This document shows, in pieces, positions 52,959-59,369 of a stretch of 59,369 nucleotides of DNA. How positions within the stretch are numbered: position 1 is the first letter of the stretch; every line of letters begins with the position of its first letter. The notes under the pieces are model-generated. The model did no database searches. It had not been told where the DNA came from and was given only the letters and a program-made list of their open reading frames with translations. A program made the position numbers and the translations under genes. The stretch lies in NCBI GenBank assembly GCA_009693635.1, contig SHWW01000003.1:1-59369 (forward strand), read 5' to 3'. Source of the DNA: Flavobacteriaceae bacterium (GTDB lineage: Bacteria > Bacteroidota > Bacteroidia > Flavobacteriales > Flavobacteriaceae).

Positions 52959-53687
52959 ATGAAAAGAACCCTTGTAATAGGTGACATTCACGGCGGTTTA
53001 CGAGCCCTTAAGCAAGTTTTGGAAACGGCAAATGTAACCCAAAAGGATACCTTAATTTTTCTAGGTGATTATGTTGATGGCTGGAGCGAATCGCCGCAGG
53101 TTATCGATTTTTTAATTGGAATAAGCCAAAAGCAAACCTGTATTTTTATTAGAGGAAATCATGATGAATTATTGTTAGATTGGTTGCAATCCAATCGTGA
53201 TAATCCAATGTGGAAGGAGCACGGGGGAGAAGCTACCGTTTTGGCTTATGCCAATGTTGACGAGGCTACCAAACAAAACCATATCGATTTTTTAAAAAAT
53301 TTATACAATTATTATCTGGATTTTAGCAACCGATTGTTTGTTCATGCTGGATTTACCAATTTGAATGGAGTGACCCACGAATATTTTCCTAAAATGTTTT
53401 ATTGGGAACGAACGCTTTGGGAAATGGCAGTTGCATTGGATAAATCGATAAGCATAGAAGATCTTTCGTATCCAAAACGGCTAAAATTGTATAATGAAAT
53501 TTATATTGGGCACACCCCGGTTAATAAAATCAATAAAATAACTCCGATAAATTGTGCCAATGTTTGGAATATTGATACAGGAGCTGCCTTTTTAGGGCCG
53601 TTAAGCATTTTAGATGTAGATACCAAAGAATATTGGCAGAGCGATCCATTACCCTTATTATATCCTAACGAAAAAGGGAGAAATTAA
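52959..53687 (+). CDS. PPP-type metallophosphatase (serine/threonine phosphatase family)
   Basis: 242 residues with the calcineurin-like signature: GDIHGGLRAL, FLGDYVDGWSESPQ, FIRGNHDELLLDWL, VHAGFTN and IGHTPV. These give the dimetal centre. It may dephosphorylate proteins or diadenosine tetraphosphate. It ends the four-gene run and converges with the lipoprotein gene, 3 bases apart. Confidence 0.9.
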   Translation: MKRTLVIGDIHGGLRALKQVLETANVTQKDTLIFLGDYVDGWSESPQVIDFLIGISQKQTCIFIRGNHDELLLDWLQSNRDNPMWKEHGGEATVLAYANVDEATKQNHIDFLKNLYNYYLDFSNRLFVHAGFTNLNGVTHEYFPKMFYWERTLWEMAVALDKSISIEDLSYPKRLKLYNEIYIGHTPVNKINKITPINCANVWNIDTGAAFLGPLSILDVDTKEYWQSDPLPLLYPNEKGRN

Positions 53688-53690
53688 TAG

Positions 53691-54065
53691 TTAATTTGAC
53701 AACAATAACACCATAATGGTTTGTGGAATCACATGACAAATATCCCTTGTTACAACGATAGGCTGAGAAACATAGGTTCGTCTACCTGCTTTAGTAACAG
53801 TAATCGTATAGGTTCCAGCCCTTTCATATGCCCCATAAAATAGAGGATTTTGAGGGTCAAAAAACTGTAAAGTTTCTGAATAATTTCCGTCAGTTGCAAC
53901 TACTGTCACTCCATCAGAAATTGGAATACTAGAACTTGATTCTGCCAGATGAACGCTAATATTTAGACCCGCTTTTAATTCAGTGGTGCAAAAAATATCA
54001 TCTGAATCACTCGTTTGACATGAAAATAGTAAAACAAAAAATAAGTAAATAGCTTTTTTTTTCAT
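53691..54065 (-). CDS. Small lipoprotein with carboxypeptidase-regulatory-like fold
   Basis: 124 residues, lipoprotein signal ending FVLLFSC. The mature part (ELKAGLNISVHLAESSSSIP, ATDGNYSETLQFFDPQ, YERAGTYTITVTKAGRRTYV) looks like a transthyretin-like beta-sandwich as in carboxypeptidase regulatory domains. Function unknown. It lies 11 bases downstream of the aldehyde dehydrogenase on the same strand and converges with the phosphatase. Confidence 0.8.
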   Translation of the reverse strand: MKKKAIYLFFVLLFSCQTSDSDDIFCTTELKAGLNISVHLAESSSSIPISDGVTVVATDGNYSETLQFFDPQNPLFYGAYERAGTYTITVTKAGRRTYVSQPIVVTRDICHVIPQTIMVLLLSN

Positions 54066-54076
54066 ATGATAGGTTT

Positions 54077-55630
54077 TTATAAATCAAATTTTATCCCTTG
54101 TGCTAAAGGCAAACTTGTGGTATAATTGATAGTATTGGTTTGTCTTCTCATGTACACTTTCCATGCATCAGAACCGGATTCACGGCCTCCGCCAGTTTCT
54201 TTTTCACCACCAAAAGCGCCACCAATTTCTGCACCTGAAGTACCTATATTTACATTGGCTATTCCACAATCGGAACCTGCCACAGAAAGGAAAAGTTCTG
54301 CTTCACGAAGGTTGTTGGTCATAATTGCAGAAGACAAACCTTGCGCCACTCCGTTTTGAATTGCAATAGCATTAGGAACATCACCAGTATATTTTAAAAG
54401 GTATAAAACTGGGGCAAAGGTTTCGTGTTGAACAATCTCAAATGAGTTGTTCGCCTCAGCAATTGCTGGTTTAACGTAACAACCGCTTTCATATCCTTCA
54501 CCTGAAAGTACGCCGCCTTCCACAAGGATTTTCCCTCCTTCGGCAACTACTTTTGTTAAGGCATTATGGTACATTTCAACCGCCATAGTGTCAATTAACG
54601 GTCCCACGTGGTTGTTTTGATCCAATGGATTTCCAATTCTTAATTGGTTGTAAGCCGACACCATTGCGTCTTTAACTTTATCGTAAATACTTTCGTGAAT
54701 AATCAATCTTCTTGTTGAGGTACAACGTTGTCCGGCAGTTCCTACAGCTCCAAAAACAGCTCCAATTACGGTCATTTTTATATCGGCATCTGGAGTAACT
54801 ATGATGGCATTGTTTCCACCTAATTCTAATAACGATTTTCCTAAACGGCCAGCAACAGTTTGAGCTACAATTTTACCCATTCTTGTAGATCCAGTAGCTG
54901 ACATTAATGGAATTCTACGATCATTAGTCATTAATTCACCCACTTTATAATTGCCATTAATTAAGCACGAAATTCCTTCGGGAAGGTTATTTTCTTTGAT
55001 TACTTCAGCAATAATATTTTGGCAAGCAATTCCGCAAAGGGGGGTTTTTTCCGAAGGTTTCCAAACGCAAACATCGCCACAAATCCAAGCTAAAGCAGTG
55101 TTCCAAGCCCAAACAGCAACGGGAAAATTAAATGCAGAAATGATTCCTACGACTCCCATTGGGTGATATTGTTCGTACATTCTGTGACCGGGTCTTTCCG
55201 AATGCATGGTTAACCCGTGTAATTGTCTTGAAAGCCCTACAGCAAAATCACAGATATCGATCATTTCTTGAACTTCACCGTACCCTTCTTGAAGTGATTT
55301 TCCCATTTCATAGGAAACTAATTTTCCAAGAGCTTCTTTATTTTGTCTAAGCTTTTCACCAAATTGTCTAACAATTTCACCTCGTTGAGGCGCTGGCATT
55401 ATTCTAAATGTTTGAAATGCCGATGTAGCTGCTAGCATAACTTTTTCGTAATCTGCTTCGGAAGTGCATTTTACAGAACCTATTAATTTGCCGTCAACTG
55501 GTGAATAACTTTCTAAAGTTGCGCCATTTGAAAAATTATTTACTCCTGTAGAAGTACCTTCGTTTATCGCTTTTACACCTAATTGAGCTAGTGCTTCTTT
55601 CATTCCGAATGGATTTGCAATTGTTATCAT
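54077..55630 (-). CDS. Aldehyde dehydrogenase, ALDH7/aminoadipate-semialdehyde type
   Basis: 517 residues. NAD-binding WAWNTALAWICGDVCVWKPSE, the glutamate in LLELGGNNAII and catalytic cysteine in GTAGQRCTSTRR. The FNFPVAVWAWN and SVAGSDCGIANVNIGTSGAE blocks match ALDH7 enzymes, which oxidise alpha-aminoadipate semialdehyde (piperideine-6-carboxylate) in lysine breakdown. The substrate is inferred only from family likeness. A TATTTTTG box lies upstream on the minus strand. Confidence 0.9.
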   Translation of the reverse strand: MITIANPFGMKEALAQLGVKAINEGTSTGVNNFSNGATLESYSPVDGKLIGSVKCTSEADYEKVMLAATSAFQTFRIMPAPQRGEIVRQFGEKLRQNKEALGKLVSYEMGKSLQEGYGEVQEMIDICDFAVGLSRQLHGLTMHSERPGHRMYEQYHPMGVVGIISAFNFPVAVWAWNTALAWICGDVCVWKPSEKTPLCGIACQNIIAEVIKENNLPEGISCLINGNYKVGELMTNDRRIPLMSATGSTRMGKIVAQTVAGRLGKSLLELGGNNAIIVTPDADIKMTVIGAVFGAVGTAGQRCTSTRRLIIHESIYDKVKDAMVSAYNQLRIGNPLDQNNHVGPLIDTMAVEMYHNALTKVVAEGGKILVEGGVLSGEGYESGCYVKPAIAEANNSFEIVQHETFAPVLYLLKYTGDVPNAIAIQNGVAQGLSSAIMTNNLREAELFLSVAGSDCGIANVNIGTSGAEIGGAFGGEKETGGGRESGSDAWKVYMRRQTNTINYTTSLPLAQGIKFDL

Positions 55631-55666
55631 TGTAACTATTTGGTTAAGAATTGTTATATTATTTTA

Positions 55667-55674
55667 CAAAAATA
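55667..55674 (-). promoter_or_regulatory. Possible -7 element of the aldehyde dehydrogenase gene
   Basis: The minus strand reads TATTTTTG (TAnnTTTG exactly) 36 bases before the ATG at 55630. No TTG at good spacing. Confidence 0.4.
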
Positions 55675-55690
55675 CGTATTTTAATAAAAT

Positions 55691-55722
55691 AAAAAAGAGT
55701 TTTAGCGTGAACTAAAACCCTT
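55691..55722 (-). terminator. Intrinsic terminator of the NTF2-like lipoprotein gene
   Basis: On the minus strand AAGGGTTTTAG pairs with CTAAAACTCTT (11 bp with one G-T) around a 6-base loop, followed by a T tract. It stops the transcript of 55743-56228 before the aldehyde dehydrogenase. Confidence 0.75.
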
Positions 55723-55742
55723 CCTTTGAAATAAATTAATAA

Positions 55743-56228
55743 TTATTTCATTAACCCTAATTGTTTCATGAAATCCATGTTGTCCATGAAATCTCTTTCT
55801 TCTACAATTTTACCGTTCACCATTCTAGCAATAGTACAACCTTCTACGTCAATCGTTTTTCCAGTTGCAGGAATTCCCATAAAATCACCCGTGTGAGTTC
55901 CTTTAAATTCCCAATATTTTGTTAGTTTGTCTCCACTTGCAAAAGTCTCTTTTACTATAAATTTTCTGTTTGAAAACCCAGTTACAAAATTAGCATAATA
56001 GGCTTTTGCCCCTACTATTCCTTTAATTTCAGGGACAGTATGCAGTACAATTTCAGGAGCATAAGCAGAGTCAAGGACGTCTACTTTTCCTTCATTAATA
56101 ACTAATTCCCATGTTTTAGAATAGGAATCGATGTTTGCCTGAGCTATTTTTTCTCTTTCAGCACTTTCATTTTTACATCCAACAAATAACATACTTGTTA
56201 GGGCAATAAAGGCGATTGTTTTTTTCAT
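55743..56228 (-). CDS. NTF2-like lipoprotein (ester cyclase/SnoaL-like)
   Basis: 161 residues from the ATG at 56228 (MKKTIAFIALTSMLFVGC, lipobox LFVGC). The mature domain (INEGKVDVLDSAYAPEIVLH, GAKAYYANFVTGFSNRKFIV, WEFKGTHTGDFMGIPATGKT) is the SnoaL-like form of the NTF2 fold; such proteins may be ester cyclases or ligand binders. The longer frame (56273) begins with repeated ATGs in AT-rich leader and is unlikely. It is one of three NTF2-like exported proteins in this end of the window. Confidence 0.85.
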   Translation of the reverse strand: MKKTIAFIALTSMLFVGCKNESAEREKIAQANIDSYSKTWELVINEGKVDVLDSAYAPEIVLHTVPEIKGIVGAKAYYANFVTGFSNRKFIVKETFASGDKLTKYWEFKGTHTGDFMGIPATGKTIDVEGCTIARMVNGKIVEERDFMDNMDFMKQLGLMK

Positions 56229-56431
56229 AAGATACATTTTAGTAGTTAATAATATTAATACAAACATAAACAATTACTTTTGTTAAGCAATTAATATTTA
56301 ATAAATTATTAAATATTAAAATCAATAGATTTAATAACATATTTTTATGGACTTAAAAAAAACAGCAATAAACACTATCGGTTTAAATCTTCTATAAATA
56401 GAGTTTTTTTATTAAATCATATTTCTAAGCT

Positions 56432-56910
56432 ATCAAAAACACTAATTTTAGATCTACTTGTGCAATCCCAGTTTCAATTGATTTATTTGGAGATAAATGG
56501 TCATTATTAATTTTAAGGAACATGCTTTTGCATCGGAAATCTAGGTTTAAAGAATTTTCAGAATCGAAAGAGAAAATAGCGAGTAATATTCTAACCAATC
56601 GATTGTTATATTTAATAGAGGGTGGTTTTATATCTAAGTTAAATCCCAAAGGCACTAAAAAAAGCACTGCCTTTTTAGCTACAAGAAAAGGAATTTGTGT
56701 TTTGCCGCTTTTGGTTGAATTGTATCTTTTTTCATAGAATCTTTATCAGAAGATGTCTTAAATGAATCCCAAATAGCTATTAAGGCTTAAATATTTAATA
56801 ATCGTGAATTATTTATTAATTCGAGACGTGAAAAATATTTAGAATTCGCAAATCAGATTCAAAGTACTACAATTGAAAATCAAAAAATCACTTTACAAAA
56901 TCAGGAATAA
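56432..56910 (+). pseudogene. Degraded HxlR-family transcriptional regulator
   Basis: In frame from 56432: NFRSTCAIPVSIDLFGDKWS, then LLILRNMLLHRKSRFKEFSE, KIASNILTNRLLYLIEGGFI and TRKGICVLPLLVELYLFS, which is the HxlR winged helix. Three lesions are seen: no ATG (the expected start reads ATC or similar), a frameshift at a T6 tract at 56727-56732 that leads to TAG, and, in the frame restored by one extra T, a TAA at 56788-56790. Beyond it, NNRELFINSRREKYLEFANQ continues to a TAA at 56910. The opposite strand frame here is not a gene. Confidence 0.8.
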
Positions 56911-56944
56911 AAAAGAGCAACTAGTATAGTATAGTTGCTCTTTT
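56911..56944. terminator. Bidirectional terminator hairpin
   Basis: AAAAGAGCAACTA (56911-56923) and TAGTTGCTCTTTT (56932-56944) form a perfect 13-bp stem with A/T tracts on both sides. It would end the gene at 56972 (minus) and the old regulator (plus). Confidence 0.85.
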
Positions 56945-56971
56945 CATTTAAATTGATTTAAGGTCTAACTA

Positions 56972-58282
56972 TTATTTCACATCATCATTCCACATTTCTC
57001 TTACGGTTACGAATTTTCCATTTACTTTCTTCCAAATAGTAATGTATTTACCTGTGCTTTTTACTTTTCCAGAGGCATCTTTTTGAATTGTTCTTCCAAC
57101 TTCTGTAACGGTATTTTCATCACCAAAAACGTCAGTAGTTTCGCTAGTATTTGTTTCTCCTTTTTTAGTTTTAGTCCTTTTCTCTTCCATGTCTTTTAGA
57201 ATTGCTGCTTTTCCAGTAATAATTGTTTGGTTACTAGGAAGTCGTAGTGCATCATCAGCATAAAGGGTTATCAAGTTATTAAAATCACCAGCATTGTAAT
57301 AGTTGTCCCAGCTTTTTTCTATAGAAATAATTTCTTCTTTAATTTTTGCCATTTTTTCCTTCTCAGAAATTGGGTTAATATCTTTACCAAAACTGTTTAC
57401 GCTTGTAATTTTTCCATTTAAATCATAAGAATATTGAAGAAATTGATCTCTATTTACCGAAGAACCATCTTTCATGACCCAATTCATATTTGCCCGAACA
57501 ATTATTCCAGAAACTGGGTCTGTATCAGAAATTTTAAATGGTAAAATTCCATTAATTTTCCAGTTTGCAGATTTCATTTTATTAAGATGTCCTACCCAAC
57601 CTTTTTTAGAGAATTTTTCAACGGTACCGTTTGAATGATAATATTTTATTGAATCAGCAAAAAAACTAGAATACGCTTCTCCATCCAATTTATTGAAAGC
57701 AACAGCCATTTTTTCAATTGTTTCTACTTCTCCTCTATTTGAAAAGGTAAAAGTAGCGGTGCTATCTTTTAAGTAAATTTTACCCCCATCTGCCAATCCA
57801 AATTCATTTGTGGAAGGGAGATTTTGAAATTGTTTAAAATCGCTAATTTTTCCAGCTTTATTGATGGTAAACATTTCAAACAAATATAATTTTTGTTTAG
57901 ACCCATTTTTCCATTCCCGTTCTTCTTGTGAGATTGAAAAAACAATATCTTCATTAGACCCTTTAATTCTAAGCGGAAACATTGCAAAGGGTTGTTGGTT
58001 TAATGATTTCATTGACTTGTGCCAATTGTTACTGAAATCACTCGATTCTTTAATCATTTTATCCGAGTAAAAAGACAAATCTTTCTTAGCATCGTTGGAA
58101 TTATAGGCTTTCATGCTTTCTAAAACCACATTCATTGATTTGTCACTTCCAAGAATGTAGGTTTTGCCTTTGTCTTTACCTTCTTGAAATATTTTTCCGG
58201 CAGATGTAACGTTTTGACCAACTACAAGAGTTGAAACTGTCAAAAGGAAAAATGCAGAAATGTTTTTGATTGTTAATTTCAT
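56972..58282 (-). CDS. Exported protein with three NTF2-like domains
   Basis: 436 residues. Signal peptide (about 1-22, ends VVGQ). Three NTF2-like units follow: about 45-165 (SMNVVLESMKAYNSNDAKKD), 185-300 (MAVAFNKLDGEAYSSFFADS) and 310-436 (IEKSWDNYYNAGDFNNLITL, GKAAILKDMEEKR), the last like DUF4440/SnoaL. A triple NTF2 exported protein is unusual. It follows the small lipoprotein gene at 58306 by 23 bases, so the two are probably an operon. Function unknown. Confidence 0.8.
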   Translation of the reverse strand: MKLTIKNISAFFLLTVSTLVVGQNVTSAGKIFQEGKDKGKTYILGSDKSMNVVLESMKAYNSNDAKKDLSFYSDKMIKESSDFSNNWHKSMKSLNQQPFAMFPLRIKGSNEDIVFSISQEEREWKNGSKQKLYLFEMFTINKAGKISDFKQFQNLPSTNEFGLADGGKIYLKDSTATFTFSNRGEVETIEKMAVAFNKLDGEAYSSFFADSIKYYHSNGTVEKFSKKGWVGHLNKMKSANWKINGILPFKISDTDPVSGIIVRANMNWVMKDGSSVNRDQFLQYSYDLNGKITSVNSFGKDINPISEKEKMAKIKEEIISIEKSWDNYYNAGDFNNLITLYADDALRLPSNQTIITGKAAILKDMEEKRTKTKKGETNTSETTDVFGDENTVTEVGRTIQKDASGKVKSTGKYITIWKKVNGKFVTVREMWNDDVK

Positions 58283-58305
58283 TTTGATTGTTTTTTAAAT
58301 TAAAA

Positions 58306-58812
58306 TTATTTGCTAGTTAAGTAATTCATTAATCCTGAGAAATCTCCATATCCCTGTTGGTAGAGAATTTTCCCATCAGCATCAAAATCATAGGATTCAT
58401 ACATTTTTAATCTACCTGATTTGGCTTCGGTAGAATCGGTTTTTTCGGTGCTAATTTCCCACGTAGAATAAATACGTACAGAACCATCTACTATTTTTGT
58501 TAGCGAATTTACTCCTGGTAAAAAAACAGGAACGGAATCTAACAATTTAAAATTAAAATTTTTTAAAGCTTTACTATCTCCAATTTTAAATTCCTCTAAT
58601 GAAATGGTGTCTTTGGCACCGTACCAAGTATTTAACGATTTAAAATCTTTCGAGAACGAAGAGTAATCTATTTTTTCTTTTTGAACTCCTTCTAAGTAAG
58701 CTAAAACAGTTTTAGAATTTTTCTCGAATGCTTCATTGGCAGCCGAATCGCTTTTTGATTTACAAGATGCAAATAAAAGAGTCACAAACAATGCAGAATA
58801 AATTAATTTCAT
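58306..58812 (-). CDS. Small NTF2-like lipoprotein
   Basis: 168 residues from the ATG at 58812 (MKLIYSALFVTLLFASC, lipobox LFASC). Mature part: VLAYLEGVQKEKIDYSSFSK, LDSVPVFLPGVNSLTKIVDG and MYESYDFDADGKILYQQGYG, similar in style to the neighbouring NTF2-like protein. First gene of the two-gene operon with 56972-58282. A TACATTTG box is 35 bases upstream on the minus strand. Function unknown. Confidence 0.78.
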   Translation of the reverse strand: MKLIYSALFVTLLFASCKSKSDSAANEAFEKNSKTVLAYLEGVQKEKIDYSSFSKDFKSLNTWYGAKDTISLEEFKIGDSKALKNFNFKLLDSVPVFLPGVNSLTKIVDGSVRIYSTWEISTEKTDSTEAKSGRLKMYESYDFDADGKILYQQGYGDFSGLMNYLTSK

Positions 58813-58847
58813 AATAGAGGGTTTTTTGTGATTAATAATTATCATAT

Positions 58848-58855
58848 CAAATGTA
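58848..58855 (-). promoter_or_regulatory. Possible -7 element of the two-gene NTF2 operon
   Basis: Minus strand TACATTTG fits TAnnTTTG. The -33 region lacks TTG at good spacing. Confidence 0.35.
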
Positions 58856-58968
58856 ATTTATTAATTGTAAAAAAGCTAAATAATATTTCTTTATAAAAAT
58901 GTAAAACAGTATTTATTTGAAAGTAAACCCGTTTTTGGACAAAACTTTACTGAAAACATAAATAAATA

Positions 58969-59036
58969 TGCAGACCCAATCATCCAAAACACAAGGAAAG
59001 ATTGAACGCTATCACAGAACCATGGAATGCCATTTT
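58969..59036 (+). pseudogene. IS3-family transposase remnant
   Basis: The frame MQTQSSKTQGKIERYHRTME contains TQGKIERYHRTM, the conserved end of the DDE integrase core of IS3/IS150-group transposases (usually ...PQTQGKIERYHRSM). Only this block remains, without the catalytic aspartates. It marks an old insertion. Confidence 0.65.
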
Positions 59037-59055
59037 GTGCAAACTATGTGCAAAC
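59037..59055. repeat. Direct repeat GTGCAAAC, possible att-like site
   Basis: GTGCAAAC occurs twice (59037-59044 and 59048-59055), separated by three bases. It is next to a hairpin and a tRNA-like 3' end. It resembles a core repeat of an integration site, but no partner is seen in the window. Confidence 0.3.
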
Positions 59056-59066
59056 TTATTAAACAA

Positions 59067-59096
59067 AAAAGACCTCACATCACTGTGAAGTCTTTT
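59067..59096. terminator. Hairpin terminator near the integration scar
   Basis: AAAAGACCTCACA and TGTGAAGTCTTTT form a 13-bp stem with one mismatch and a TCAC loop. On the minus strand it would lie just downstream of the tRNA-like 3' end. Confidence 0.65.
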
Positions 59097-59099
59097 CAT

Positions 59100-59118
59100 T
59101 GTTGCTCCCCCTATTGGA
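59100..59118 (-). other. tRNA 3'-end-like remnant (weak)
   Basis: The minus strand reads TCCAATAGGGGGAGCAAC. The CCAATAGGGGGAGCA part resembles the T-arm/acceptor 3' end of a tRNA with an encoded purine discriminator. The 5' part of any tRNA is missing. Such tRNA 3' ends are often left by integrases. Weak; a tRNA search would decide. Confidence 0.25.
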
Positions 59119-59227
59119 GAAAGTTACAATTTTAATGCGATGGTAATTTACTTAACTATCAGAAAAACAATAAGTTAATAAATAATTATTTCTATAAATT
59201 ATATAAATTCAAAAAATACAAATACTA

Positions 59228-59317
59228 ATGGGTCATTCTAATTTAATAGTGATTATGACGTATTTAAGAAGTTTAGAAGTATCTGATTTGAAAGTAGAGG
59301 ATATGCCAATGATATAA
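59228..59317 (+). pseudogene. C-terminal remnant of a tyrosine site-specific integrase
   Basis: MGHSNLIVIMTYLRSLEVSD and LKVEDMPMI are the last residues of Bacteroidota tyrosine recombinases: LGHSxLxVTMTYLR carries the conserved histidine region and the catalytic tyrosine. The preceding catalytic domain is absent. It lies 100 bases after the tRNA-like remnant, consistent with an excised or decayed integrated element. The remaining 52 bases to the window end show nothing else. Confidence 0.75.
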
Positions 59318-59369
59318 TAATTTTATTTATATTTGAAATTAAATAATATCTTATTATGTTTAATACAGC

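Noticed and set aside
56425..56667. 80-codon minus-strand frame
   Set aside because: It is antisense to the recognisable HxlR sequence and has no own features.

Overview
The window is about 59 kb of an AT-rich (roughly one third G+C) chromosome from a member of the Bacteroidota, most likely a Flavobacterium or close relative. The evidence is the protein sequences themselves (HemA, RecA, PheS, BatA-E, OlsF-type acyltransferase, HU-CCDC81/SPOR protein), the rarity of Shine-Dalgarno sequences, and promoters of the Bacteroidota type (TTG about 18-21 bases upstream of TAnnTTTG). Nearly all of it is ordinary core genome. No rRNA, complete tRNA, CRISPR array or complete mobile element was seen.

Layout. 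1-4.2 kb is a heme block: the 5' end of hemC, then hemA on the minus strand, a divergent AraC/PchR-like regulator, hemH and hemJ on the plus strand. 4.3-9.1 kb holds an orphan NtrY-like histidine kinase, an enoyl-CoA hydratase, an HD hydrolase, an acyl-ACP desaturase and a PlsC acyltransferase. 9.2-14.8 kb has recA, a second PlsC, trpS, dprA, an HU-CCDC81/SPOR envelope protein and an acyl-CoA thioesterase. 14.8-22.3 kb is a minus-strand envelope operon: GNAT, small lipoprotein, flippase, dut, nucleotidyltransferase, TPR protein, DUF4292 lipoprotein and an EnvC-like LytM protein. 22.6-29.3 kb has an OmpA lipoprotein, exonuclease III, an OlsF-like bifunctional acyltransferase, and a tight cluster of an M48 protease with three small membrane proteins behind a 2-hydroxyacid dehydrogenase.

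29.4-34.7 kb is the most interesting part: an outer-membrane beta-barrel gene and four consecutive genes for exported proteins of essentially unknown function (one resembling DUF6175, one LPP20/FlgT-like, one CsgG/LpoB-like). Two copies of one intergenic repeat lie on either side. Just downstream is a junction in which a lipoprotein gene runs into an internal fragment of ribF.

35.5-40.8 kb carries an iron-dependent alcohol dehydrogenase, gpsA (with a G9 tract in the codons of its nucleotide-binding loop), pheS, two small conserved proteins and cvpA. 40.8-49.9 kb is a complete MoxR-DUF58-BatA-E aerotolerance-type operon on the minus strand, with one extra membrane protein between DUF58 and BatA. 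50.1-53.7 kb is a plus-strand run of aldo/keto reductase, SDR, AlbA-type ATP-binding protein and a PPP-type phosphatase.

53.7-58.8 kb contains a lipoprotein, an ALDH7-like dehydrogenase, three NTF2-like exported proteins and a decayed HxlR-family regulator. The last 0.5 kb is a scar with short remnants of an IS3-family transposase, a tRNA-3'-end-like motif and the C-terminus of a tyrosine integrase, marking an old integration site.
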